NCBI GenBank assembly: GCA_016874735.1
Contig: VGTI01000005.1
Coordinates: 95,564-159,563, forward strand
From: Deltaproteobacteria bacterium
GTDB taxonomy: Bacteria; Bdellovibrionota_B; Oligoflexia; Oligoflexales; CAIYRB01
DNA length: 64,000 nt
Direction: 5' to 3'
The notes beneath the pieces were generated by a model. That model was not told where the DNA came from. It ran no database searches and worked only from the letters and a program-made list of their open reading frames with translations. A program made the position numbers and the translations under genes. This document shows, in pieces, positions 42,730 through 50,538 of this stretch; the first letter of the stretch is position 1, and every line of letters starts with the position of its first letter.

Positions 42730-44073
42730 TCAAGTGTCCCTCATCGCATCAGCAATTACCATCATTGCTGCCCGCCTTGACGCTAAATTCGCCGTTAAGG
42801 TCGCAAGTACAACTAACACCATACCGGTCACGGCCCAGGTCATCGGCAGGCTGATCACTTGGATACTGATCGGATTGCTCATCATACCTGCGCTGAATTT
42901 GATCTCAGCTAAATGTATCAGCTCGCGTAGGACAAATGTGCTACCAAGTCCCGCCATGCAGGCAAAAAGGCTCAGATACATACCCTCAAGCGAGAACATG
43001 GCCACAATGTGGCGCCGGAGAAATCCCAGGCTCCTCAGGGTGCCAATCTCGCGAGTCCGCTCTTTGACTGCCTTCATCATCGTATTGGTCACGGCCATCA
43101 CCACGATAAAGACCACGATCACGAGGAAAATATTGCGAATGGTCCGTTGGAGACTCAGCCCCTTGACGACCTGGTCGATCATCGGGTGCTTGAAGGTCTT
43201 CACCACTTCTAGATGAAAAGGCATGGCTGCTTCGGCGGCTTTCAGCCTGCTAGTGAACTCGTCAATTTTTGATGGATCACGCAATTGCACGTGAAACGAA
43301 GAAATTTTGTCGGTGTCGAGCATTTGCTGCGCCGAAGCTAAGTCCGTTACCGCATGTCGCTTGAGTAGATCCCGTACACCAGGGTCGTGGATACCCGCTA
43401 CGGGAAAATTGACGATGTTAGCTTGGCCGGCCTCAGTCGTCACGGTTAGACTCACTTGGTCTGTCGCACATTTAAAGGCTCTCTCCTCAGGCACAAAGCT
43501 GCCGTCAGATCTGAGGAACTTACCACCTTTATCGTTTACTAAGGGATCGCACCCTACAATCCGCCCTAACCCACTGGCAAGAATCACTGACGGTTCCTTG
43601 GCCCTTTCCAGAGGCACCCCAGCTGAAGTATTCCAAAACCATTTATCACCACGCATGGCTCCACCGGCTTCTAACTCGTAGCCGTATCCAGCAAATACAG
43701 CCGATTGCTGCCCGGCCGACACAATGCCATACATATCAAGAATCTTGGTGTATCGCTCCACCTCAGGATCTTGACCCAGAAATTCTGTGATGAATTTCTG
43801 CTGCTTCTGATCGAGGGAATGATGCCAAGGATCCTGGTGTCCGGCTTGCAAAGCACCGTGTTGCTGGATCATCAGGTCCCCTAACATACCGCGATGACGC
43901 GTCGACTCGACAACTTGTCGATCCAGTAAAGCCATAAAACCGTCAAACAAAGCCACCGAAGCGAATCCCGCAGCAATGGCAAGTATGGTGGAAAAACTCT
44001 GACGCCAGTTACGCATGACATTACGACGGGCTATGCGCGAAATCTGCCTAAATATGAGACCACTGCTTTGCAT
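42730..44073 (-). CDS. FtsX/LolC-type ABC transporter permease (copy 2)
   Basis: 447 residues: N-terminal TM (about 25-45), a large periplasmic domain (about 50-300) and three C-terminal TMs with the FtsX signature VKERTREIGTLRSLGFLRRHI. This is the topology of LolC/E and MacB, mechanotransmitters rather than channels. The ATG at 44073 is preceded by AGAGGT; the six-codon longer frame starts in the previous gene. It probably pairs with the permease at 44885-46246 on the shared ATPase. Confidence 0.9.
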   Translation of the reverse strand: MQSSGLIFRQISRIARRNVMRNWRQSFSTILAIAAGFASVALFDGFMALLDRQVVESTRHRGMLGDLMIQQHGALQAGHQDPWHHSLDQKQQKFITEFLGQDPEVERYTKILDMYGIVSAGQQSAVFAGYGYELEAGGAMRGDKWFWNTSAGVPLERAKEPSVILASGLGRIVGCDPLVNDKGGKFLRSDGSFVPEERAFKCATDQVSLTVTTEAGQANIVNFPVAGIHDPGVRDLLKRHAVTDLASAQQMLDTDKISSFHVQLRDPSKIDEFTSRLKAAEAAMPFHLEVVKTFKHPMIDQVVKGLSLQRTIRNIFLVIVVFIVVMAVTNTMMKAVKERTREIGTLRSLGFLRRHIVAMFSLEGMYLSLFACMAGLGSTFVLRELIHLAEIKFSAGMMSNPISIQVISLPMTWAVTGMVLVVLATLTANLASRRAAMMVIADAMRDT

Positions 44074-44087
44074 GATGACCTCTTTCT

Positions 44088-44846
44088 TCACTTGATGAAA
44101 TTTTTGACGTCCAGACTGCCATCAGGAACATCGATAATTTTCGGTGTTGATACCACAATCGTCGAACTGCTATCAGCTCGTTGGGCATCTTTGATAAGAA
44201 TCTTGCTCATAAAGGGCCGCTCTTTGCCGCTGCTTGAAATTTTGTTTTCGTACTTGAATTCGGCTAACTTGAACGGCTCGCCTTTGATGCTTAGAAATTC
44301 GGCTTTCAGACCTAGATGGTTAGCCTTAGCTACCCAGTAACGAATGCCGTTATAGCTGACATTTTTTGCCTTTGCCTTAAGCTCCATCTTCCAACAATCA
44401 ACACCACCTACTTTTTCCTCACCGACTATGGACCCGTCGTAATCACGAAAATAATTGGTCGAAACTATGTCTGCGTTGGACGCCGGCCCCGTTAACTTCT
44501 GTCGCGCCGAGATAACGACGGGACGCTTCATACCTGGCTTGACGAACCAAAGATTCCGCTCCTTAAACACCATATATTCACCCTTACTGGTATCTGGTTC
44601 CATGGTCTCTGCAACGGCCTGATCACCTTTAGCTTTAATGAGGTAGACAATCTTACTGGTGTTTTTGCCGTCAACAGTTTCAACGTTTGAATTCCAAGTC
44701 ATGCCGACATCGACCGCTCCTCGCGCACGGTCGGCATCCTTCAAAAGTTCCTCTGCCGAGGGCGCATCAGCTGCCTGGGCCGTGGCCAGTAGTGGAAATG
44801 TGAACGCCACAAACAATTTACGCGTAGTACTGAAAACTTTTGACAT
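44088..44846 (-). CDS. LolA-like outer membrane lipoprotein-sorting family protein (copy 1)
   Basis: 252 residues with a signal peptide (about 1-24, ending AQA-ADA) and a pfam17131-like LolA fold: SAEELLKDADRARGAVDVGMTW, KGEYMVFKERNLWFVKPGMKRPVVI and GEEKVGGVDCWKMELKAK with the late YWVAKANHLGLKAEFLS strands. The true start is ATG 44846 with GGAGAG upstream; the open frame reaches 45173 but that extension is the antisense frame of the permease gene. It sits between the two permease genes and is a probable periplasmic carrier for the ABC system. Confidence 0.87.
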   Translation of the reverse strand: MSKVFSTTRKLFVAFTFPLLATAQAADAPSAEELLKDADRARGAVDVGMTWNSNVETVDGKNTSKIVYLIKAKGDQAVAETMEPDTSKGEYMVFKERNLWFVKPGMKRPVVISARQKLTGPASNADIVSTNYFRDYDGSIVGEEKVGGVDCWKMELKAKAKNVSYNGIRYWVAKANHLGLKAEFLSIKGEPFKLAEFKYENKISSSGKERPFMSKILIKDAQRADSSSTIVVSTPKIIDVPDGSLDVKNFIK

Positions 44847-44884
44847 GGTTGCTCTCCGTAATAGACTCAGGTTGATCGACCTCA

Positions 44885-46246
44885 TCAACGGTGAGTTCCA
44901 GTGAGTAAATAGGCAATGTTGTTTTTGGCTACATTCCAGACCGCGTAAAGTGCGCTTGTCACGGCAAGAACAAATATGGCAATCCCACCGCGGCTTATTG
45001 TACCCTGGTCGATCAGCATCTTTACTTTGAGACCTGATATAATCCCTGGAATATCGAGCGGTAGGCCCAGCGCATTTAGTCCCATGATCATCACAAAGCC
45101 AAACGCTGCACCAGAAATCAGTGCTATGAGAGCGATACAGGCGATTTCTGTGACGAAAAGAACGCGTATCCATCGCCTTGTAAAACCCAGCGACCGCATC
45201 ATGCCGACTTCGCGTGCGCGCTCAATGATGGTCATTGTTGCAGAGTTGGAAACCGACAAAGCTACCACGGCCGCGATGATGGTTGCTATAAATCCAGTCA
45301 CTGTTACGATAAATTTGGACATCCCGTCGTAGTGCGGCGAGACACCAGGATCGTTCCACGCGAAAACATCGAAGTTCAGACCAGCCGTAGCCAGTTTCGA
45401 TTTTAGGCTCATCATCACGGCTGGAACATCTTCCTCGTCCTTCAGCCACAGCGAATACGATGTCGCTCCACGCGTGCCGTAGAGCTTTTGCAACTGGGCT
45501 AGGGGCAACCGAGCCGCGGCGCTGTCGAAAAAGGAATTGGATGTAGCGAAGATGCCCGTCACACTGGCATCGTAACCCGTCATCATACCTGCCCAGCTGT
45601 AGCCAGCGAGCTGAACGAGAGAATCAGCATTCAGCTTGTCATTGAGATCTGCCGCAGCACAGTCAATGGGATCACTGCTGCCACCGGCTTGCTCGGGATC
45701 TCTCGGGCTATTTTTCCCGACCAAAGTGGCAAGACCAGTGCTAAGCATGATGACCGACTCATCCGCGTTGTAGGCCCACAGTTCCCGCCCTTTCTTAAGA
45801 CTACTCAGACCGCCGTTCCACCGTACGTTGTAAGCGTGCTGCTGCAGCCGCCGATCGAGCTCGGGGTCGATACCTGTGGCGTAAAACGGTACGGACTGGC
45901 ACCCGTTACTCACCAATCCAGGCCCGATTAACTGCGCCCCCTCGTATTCAACCTCCGGCATCTCTGCCGTGATTCTCTTGATGGCTTGTAGGTCTCGTTC
46001 GTCGAGACCATATTCGCGGGGATTTGTTTCAAACTTATCAAGCCCCTCGTGCTTGTATAAAAGTATGTGGCCGGTTCTCGCACCATATACGGTATACGCC
46101 CGCAGGTTGTGCTCGACCTGTTCATGAAAGCCGGTGATGGCCAGTAGCCCGGCAAACCCGAGCCCTAAAGCCGAACCCGTAGCTATATTTCGACGCCGAT
46201 TGCGCGACAGGTTGCGCGCAGCAATCCTGAATAGTTGAAGATTCAT
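44885..46246 (-). CDS. FtsX/LolC-type ABC transporter permease (copy 1)
   Basis: 453 residues with the same layout as the downstream permease: TM near 20-40, a periplasmic domain of about 250 residues, and three C-terminal TMs with IIERAREVGMMRSLGFTRRWIRVL. The ectodomain starts with a similar segment (YGARTGHILLYKHEG here, GMLGDLMIQQHG in the other), so the two are distant paralogues and likely form a heterodimer, as LolC and LolE do. The ATG overlaps the ATPase stop (ATGA), so translation is coupled. Confidence 0.9.
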   Translation of the reverse strand: MNLQLFRIAARNLSRNRRRNIATGSALGLGFAGLLAITGFHEQVEHNLRAYTVYGARTGHILLYKHEGLDKFETNPREYGLDERDLQAIKRITAEMPEVEYEGAQLIGPGLVSNGCQSVPFYATGIDPELDRRLQQHAYNVRWNGGLSSLKKGRELWAYNADESVIMLSTGLATLVGKNSPRDPEQAGGSSDPIDCAAADLNDKLNADSLVQLAGYSWAGMMTGYDASVTGIFATSNSFFDSAAARLPLAQLQKLYGTRGATSYSLWLKDEEDVPAVMMSLKSKLATAGLNFDVFAWNDPGVSPHYDGMSKFIVTVTGFIATIIAAVVALSVSNSATMTIIERAREVGMMRSLGFTRRWIRVLFVTEIACIALIALISGAAFGFVMIMGLNALGLPLDIPGIISGLKVKMLIDQGTISRGGIAIFVLAVTSALYAVWNVAKNNIAYLLTGTHR

Positions 46247-46986
46247 GACTTAATGACCCCGTCGGCTATGTGAACGATGCGCGACACGCGGCCCATCAAC
46301 TTCTCGTCGTGGGTCGAGAAGAGAAAAGTCACGCGCCGCCGCGCATTGAGATCCAACATAAGATCGATGATGCGATGGGAATTCTCGGAGTCCAGGTTTG
46401 CAGTGGGCTCGTCGGCCAGTACCAAATCCGGATTACCAGCTAGCGCTCGAGCGATCGCTACACGCTGACGCTGCCCACCGGATAGCTGATCTGGAAGGTT
46501 ACGCACAAACCGACTACAGCCTACGTCTTCGAGAGCCTGATGCACCCGCTCCCGCCGTTCTGAGGCTGGGACGGTGGGGTTAATCAGTAGTGGAAGCTCG
46601 ACGTTCTCGGCGACAGTAAGTACCGGTACTAGGTTAAATGACTGGAATATGAATCCAATCTTTTGGTTACGCAGCCGGCTTCTCTCATTATCATCAAGCG
46701 ACAGTACATCAACACCATCAATGACAATAGAACCCGACTCAGGTTCATCGATACACCCGATCATGTTCAGTAGTGTACTTTTGCCGGAACCAGAGGCACC
46801 GATCACAGCTGTGAACTCACCACGGTTGAGTTCCAGACTGAGCCCTCGCAAGGCAGGGACGACGGTCTGCCCGAGCTTATAGCTTTTAACTAGGCTACTG
46901 AGCCTTACGATAGCATCGGCTGTGGCAGTGAGGAGTTGGGGCTCTCGGTTTTCAGCATCATTGAGGTGCTTGACATGCATAACCAT
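46243..46986 (-). CDS. LolD/MacB-type ABC transporter ATP-binding protein
   Basis: 247 residues with a complete ABC ATPase: Walker A GASGSGKST (63-71), Q-loop Gln115, signature LSGGQRQR (168-175), Walker B LVLADEPT (188-195) and H-loop FSTHD. The Walker A context (GASGSGKSTLLNMIG) and the absence of a substrate-binding protein place it in the LolD/MacB/FtsE group that pairs with FtsX-type permeases. It heads the six-gene operon; GGAG lies seven bases before the ATG. One ATPase must serve both permeases. Confidence 0.95.
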   Translation of the reverse strand: MVMHVKHLNDAENREPQLLTATADAIVRLSSLVKSYKLGQTVVPALRGLSLELNRGEFTAVIGASGSGKSTLLNMIGCIDEPESGSIVIDGVDVLSLDDNERSRLRNQKIGFIFQSFNLVPVLTVAENVELPLLINPTVPASERRERVHQALEDVGCSRFVRNLPDQLSGGQRQRVAIARALAGNPDLVLADEPTANLDSENSHRIIDLMLDLNARRRVTFLFSTHDEKLMGRVSRIVHIADGVIKS

Positions 46987-47008
46987 CGTAACACTCCTTT
47001 GTGACTGA

Positions 47009-47079
47009 ACCTAAAAACTGACCGTTTTATCGGAGCAGCAGGAGAAATTCTTTAGGTCCACAAAGAAATATTTTTAGGT
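47009..47079. promoter_or_regulatory. Three copies of a CCTAAA element upstream of the ABC operon
   Basis: ACCTAAAAA at 47009-47017 on the plus strand and its reverse, TTTAGGT at 47051-47057 and TTTTTAGGT at 47071-47079, lie in the 105-bp gap before the ATPase gene. The arrangement could be an operator, but the elements are short and AT-biased. Confidence 0.25.
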
Positions 47080-47091
47080 CAATGCTTTCAG

Positions 47092-48027
47092 CTAATTACT
47101 CCCATTAGGCACCGTTGCGACCCAGCTAAGTACGCTTCCGAGGGCTATGGCCTTGTTGAAGCTGTGCTCGACTCTACAGCGTTCAGGACTTTCAGAACTC
47201 ATGCATTTTTTGTTCGAAATCTCATCGGCAGACTCAAATCGCTGATGTTCTTGAAACCACCTATAAGAATTTTGTACGCGCCCACTGCGATGAAGAGCCA
47301 ATATATGTTGCTGATCAGCGGATATCAGGACACCTGCTGAAGAACCAGGTAGAGAATCACAGTCGTGGCGCGAAAATGGTTCATTTATCGGGGGGACATA
47401 CCAGCAATTGCTTGATCGAGCCAACGGATGACTGTTGGGGAAGTGATACAGCTCAGCTCTCAGCGCGACTTTCGAGTCCATTAACTCTAATTTAGATTGC
47501 CCTGTATCACTTGAAGCCTGAAGTAATCCTAGGTCCAATTCCTGATTTTGCGCTACGACGCGTTCCATGGCGATATCGCCAGGACCAGGTTTTAGATCCC
47601 GCCTTACCTGACCGTTGAGAGTTAAGCGCAGCAAGTCGATATCGTTATCCGCGATACCATGCACCTCCAACGCACTTCCAGGCGAAGCCATGTAACCACG
47701 CAAAAAATGAAGTTTAGCTCCTATATCCTTCAAGCAATGAGCATTCGTGATGAGGCGACGCGCGTCAATAATAAGAGCACCACAAATAGGCCAGAAAGAT
47801 GGACTATCCCCCTCAATAGCTGCCGGGAGCTCTGCCACTAGCAACCCGAAGCGCGAGGTTATGGATACCGGTACATCCGCGTCTGAGGTCACTAGCTCGA
47901 TGTCGTTTTCGCCAAAGGCAGAGCGCGTACTATAGGCGCTGTCTCTTGAGCCACACCCAACAACGACGCAAAGGGACACTAAGAGATTGGCCGCTAGCAA
48001 CCGAGACAGCACCCGATGCATATTCAT
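47092..48027 (-). CDS. Lipoprotein with trypsin-like serine protease fold
   Basis: 311 residues: signal peptide with lipobox VVGC (Cys25), then a chymotrypsin-fold protease. CGALIIDARRLITNAHC carries His97; the Asp is in DNDIDLLRL (Asp129) or GDIAMERV (Asp151); the nucleophile region is DSLPGSSAGVLIS with Ser229 or Ser230. GDSGG is replaced by PGSSAG, closer to the V8/glutamyl-endopeptidase type. It is probably an envelope-anchored peptidase, active if the triad assignment holds. Its start overlaps the stop of the preceding gene (ATGA). It ends the secreted-protein cluster. Confidence 0.8.
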   Translation of the reverse strand: MNMHRVLSRLLAANLLVSLCVVVGCGSRDSAYSTRSAFGENDIELVTSDADVPVSITSRFGLLVAELPAAIEGDSPSFWPICGALIIDARRLITNAHCLKDIGAKLHFLRGYMASPGSALEVHGIADNDIDLLRLTLNGQVRRDLKPGPGDIAMERVVAQNQELDLGLLQASSDTGQSKLELMDSKVALRAELYHFPNSHPLARSSNCWYVPPINEPFSRHDCDSLPGSSAGVLISADQQHILALHRSGRVQNSYRWFQEHQRFESADEISNKKCMSSESPERCRVEHSFNKAIALGSVLSWVATVPNGSN

Positions 48028-48503
48028 CCCTCTATTTCGCAGTTACGTGGTAGCGTTAGGTTCTGAATACTGCCGATCATTTTGTCCAACGTAGCTTTAT
48101 CATCGGCACTCAGCAAATCCAGCTGCGACAACCTTAGTTTGATCGCAGCAAGAATGGCGATCATGCCCGCCTGCGTTGATTTAACCACGATCTCACTGCT
48201 TTTCAGCAGATCACTATCATCAACATGGGCAAGCGCCTTGTCCGTCTCCGCCCGGATGTTTGCAAGGTTTTTGCTCAACCTTGCAGGTGCTTGACGTAAA
48301 GGCTCACGCTCCCCTAATCGATCCGTTAGTTGCCGCATGCGACTGACGACCTCGTCTAACTCTAGCGATCGAAAATGAGCGCGAACTAAATTGGTCGCTG
48401 CCATTTCAGACTGACCAACCTCTGCCCTTGCCTGGGCAGAGCCAAGACTCAGACTAGCAATAAACGTCATGAATACGGCGAACTGTTGACGATTGCACTT
48501 CAT
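48024..48503 (-). CDS. Small secreted helical protein of unknown function
   Basis: 159 residues with a signal peptide (about 1-27, ending ARA-EVG). The mature part is almost wholly helical and charged (LELDEVVSRMRQLTDRLGE, LAAIKLRLSQLDLLSADDK), ending in LPRNCEIEG with one cysteine. No known family. I chose ATG 48503, GGAGGT upstream. It overlaps the protease gene by ATGA and lies downstream of the three cysteine-paired relatives, which it resembles in size and helix pattern but not clearly in sequence. Confidence 0.7.
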   Translation of the reverse strand: MKCNRQQFAVFMTFIASLSLGSAQARAEVGQSEMAATNLVRAHFRSLELDEVVSRMRQLTDRLGEREPLRQAPARLSKNLANIRAETDKALAHVDDSDLLKSSEIVVKSTQAGMIAILAAIKLRLSQLDLLSADDKATLDKMIGSIQNLTLPRNCEIEG

Positions 48504-48537
48504 CAAGACGGCACCTCCAAAGACGAAACATGTGGCT

Positions 48538-49119
48538 TCAGCAACCAATCAGGGCTTGAGCTTCACTGGCATCACGGACGATGACGTCAAAATCCTGCAC
48601 CGTAAGAGTTTGGGGGCCAGGAATGAGCAGTGTCAACTTGCCAGCCTCTGCCTTAAATCTAGCCGCAGCTAAGAATTCGCATGCTGACCTAGTAAGATTT
48701 TGTGATCTATTAAAATCACCAGCAATAGCTGCGTTAGTAGCTTCGCTCAGATTTGCATCGCTAACCCGCAACTTGAATTTAATAAGTGTTAAGACAAATG
48801 CAGCAGCATAGTCATTTTCGTTGACGTCCGCTCCATCGTTAGCCATTTCAAAAGACTGCTGTCCGTAATTGCAAAATCCCTCGGTCCACAGACATCCTTG
48901 CCTGATGCACTGAGAATATTCGGTGATTTGGTCACACCTATGCGACGTTCCGCCATAAACACGACCTATCACGGCATCTACATGTAGTATGGACCTCTGA
49001 ATGATCATCCGCGCTTCGTTAAGCCGCTCAACGTCGGCAGCCGCAACAGGTGATGTAAAAGCAAATGAGCTGATACAGAGGAACATAAGGAGTCTGGCTA
49101 AGTCATTTATCCATCTCAT
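48538..49119 (-). CDS. Small secreted cysteine protein, family member 3
   Basis: 193 residues: signal peptide (about 1-28, ending VAA-ADV), helical mature part. It shares with its two upstream neighbours a mid-protein Cys in a NxxRSACEFLAAARFKA-type helix (Cys147), a following LTLLIPGP turn, and a C-terminal Cys (IGC, Cys193). It alone has an inserted four-Cys loop (Cys62, 71, 76, 83; CDQ..CIRQGCLW..FC), perhaps a small disulfide knot. Function unknown. AAAGG lies before the ATG. Confidence 0.72.
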   Translation of the reverse strand: MRWINDLARLLMFLCISSFAFTSPVAAADVERLNEARMIIQRSILHVDAVIGRVYGGTSHRCDQITEYSQCIRQGCLWTEGFCNYGQQSFEMANDGADVNENDYAAAFVLTLIKFKLRVSDANLSEATNAAIAGDFNRSQNLTRSACEFLAAARFKAEAGKLTLLIPGPQTLTVQDFDVIVRDASEAQALIGC

Positions 49120-49163
49120 ATTTAAAAGCCTTTATGAGTAATTAGTGAAATAATTTGATGGCC

Positions 49164-49205
49164 AAAAAGACAGGTCGGAGCGGCGGATCTCACCGCCCCT
49201 CCGAC
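49164..49205 (-). terminator. Intrinsic terminator within the secreted-protein cluster
   Basis: A strong hairpin GTCGGAG/CTCCGAC plus GGCGG/CCGCC with one mismatch (49174-49205) is followed, in the minus direction, by the run TTTTT (complement of 49164-49169). It starts eight bases after the stop of the 49213-49764 gene and separates the cluster into two transcripts. Confidence 0.8.
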
Positions 49206-49212
49206 ACACGAT

Positions 49213-49764
49213 CTAAAATCCACACTGAGCTGATTGTGTCACAAACTGAGCATCGTCGATTGCTTGTGTCATGGCAAAATAAGCTGCCGTCCCTTGCGCG
49301 TAGATACCAGCATCAAATGATGTCGTAGCGCGTAATCTCGAACCAGCTACAAGAGCACGAGCACCCGCGACTTCACTGCAAAGCATCACCGCTTGCGCAT
49401 TGATACTTGCAGCGTCGGCACCGAAGTTAATCATATTGTTCATATTTTCAATACGCGTTACAGACCCAGCCACCCGGATCGCAGCAGTTGACAAGGCATT
49501 TTGGATTGCTAACTCTGTTGGAGACGCCTCTAAAATATCTTTATCAATTCCAGAAGAAACCTCATCAGCAGACGTAAATTCGTTCACCGCAAAACCAAAA
49601 TTGCGCTGTAATGCTGCATTTACATGCTGCTGAAGTACGTGAACCCGGGAATTCAAGGCTTCAATATTGCCCCTATGGACGGAGGCACCAAATGCGGGAG
49701 TGATACCAGCAACAGAGACAGCAAACATAAGCGCCAAACGCGAACCAACCACATGGAATTTCAT
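49213..49764 (-). CDS. Small secreted cysteine protein, family member 2
   Basis: 183 residues with a signal peptide (about 1-27, ending AFG-ASV). The mature protein is helical (EALNSRVHVLQQHVNAALQRN), with one Cys at 129 (AVMLCSEVAGARALVAGSRL) and one at 181 near the end (SAQCGF). This two-Cys layout matches the neighbours on both sides and suggests a single disulfide. No known family. I chose ATG 49764 behind GGAGGT; a TTG frame is five codons longer. It ends at a strong terminator. Confidence 0.73.
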   Translation of the reverse strand: MKFHVVGSRLALMFAVSVAGITPAFGASVHRGNIEALNSRVHVLQQHVNAALQRNFGFAVNEFTSADEVSSGIDKDILEASPTELAIQNALSTAAIRVAGSVTRIENMNNMINFGADAASINAQAVMLCSEVAGARALVAGSRLRATTSFDAGIYAQGTAAYFAMTQAIDDAQFVTQSAQCGF

Positions 49765-49791
49765 GACCCACCTCCTCAAAAAAATGTTTTA

Positions 49792-50334
49792 TTAACAACC
49801 CAGACCGATACGGGAATCGTTATAGACCGTGATTTCATTACTTATAAACTCAGGTGTAATGAAACCAACGGGAATCAGAGCGATGGTGCCTCGAGCCTGT
49901 TCTGCATAGATCATGCCCTGCTGTATCGCTGTACAGGATGCTAGTCGTAGACTATTAGCGGATGCGACATCACCAACTTGAGCAGCATTTACTGCCTGAA
50001 AGGCGAGGGTTGCCCCGTCTACAATCCTTGGTGTTACATTCATTTTGATGTAGGGACCGGCGAGAGCGTCACGCTCGAGTACTTCTCCCGTGTGAACTCC
50101 ACTGGCCTGTTGCACTACGGCATTTAATCGAGCGGCGCTGGCCTGCAGACTCATCGCCACCTGATTCCAACGCGCGTAAGGACTGTCGCGTCCTGGATAG
50201 TTTGGGTAGTTGGGAAATTCTCCTGGATACCCGTTTCCGCTGTGGCCATACCCTCCCTCGCTTGGTGGGTAAGAGGCAGCGAAGGCTTGACTTGAGAGAA
50301 GCACTACAAAAGACATCTTCAACCACTGGCGCAT
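49792..50334 (-). CDS. Small secreted cysteine protein, family member 1
   Basis: 180 residues: signal peptide (about 1-20, ending AFA-ASY), a Gly/Tyr/Pro-rich linker (about 20-55; repeated YPNYPG-like units), then a helical domain with Cys134 (RLASCTAIQQGMIYAEQARG), an ALIPVGF turn, and the final residue Cys180 (IGLGC). It is the first gene of the cluster. No known family. I chose ATG 50334, with GAGG eight bases upstream. Confidence 0.73.
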   Translation of the reverse strand: MRQWLKMSFVVLLSSQAFAASYPPSEGGYGHSGNGYPGEFPNYPNYPGRDSPYARWNQVAMSLQASAARLNAVVQQASGVHTGEVLERDALAGPYIKMNVTPRIVDGATLAFQAVNAAQVGDVASANSLRLASCTAIQQGMIYAEQARGTIALIPVGFITPEFISNEITVYNDSRIGLGC

Positions 50335-50538
50335 AATCAAATCCTCTGCTCGTTACACAATGAGTGCTAATACTGGTAACAAAGCAAAGACCATGCCAAC
50401 TTCGAAACATTTACACGAAACGACTGCTAGTCGCGGCTTTCATCCATCTCCTCACAACTGGGATTCCACCTTCAGTGGCAGTATCAAAAAGTTTTTTTGG
50501 TAACAATTTGTCACCACAGCCTCAGCGGCTCGGCGGCT

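Noticed and set aside
44847..45173. The open frame of the LolA-like gene extends 109 codons upstream
   Set aside because: The extension is antisense-type composition over the permease gene, rich in Cys/Arg, without SD; the internal ATG 44846 has GGAGAG and starts a proper signal peptide.
50485..50515. Hairpin GGTAACA/TGTCACC next to an A/T run after the large lipoprotein gene as terminator
   Set aside because: In the minus direction the stem (with a G-T wobble) is followed by A7 before T5, which is not a normal terminator tail.
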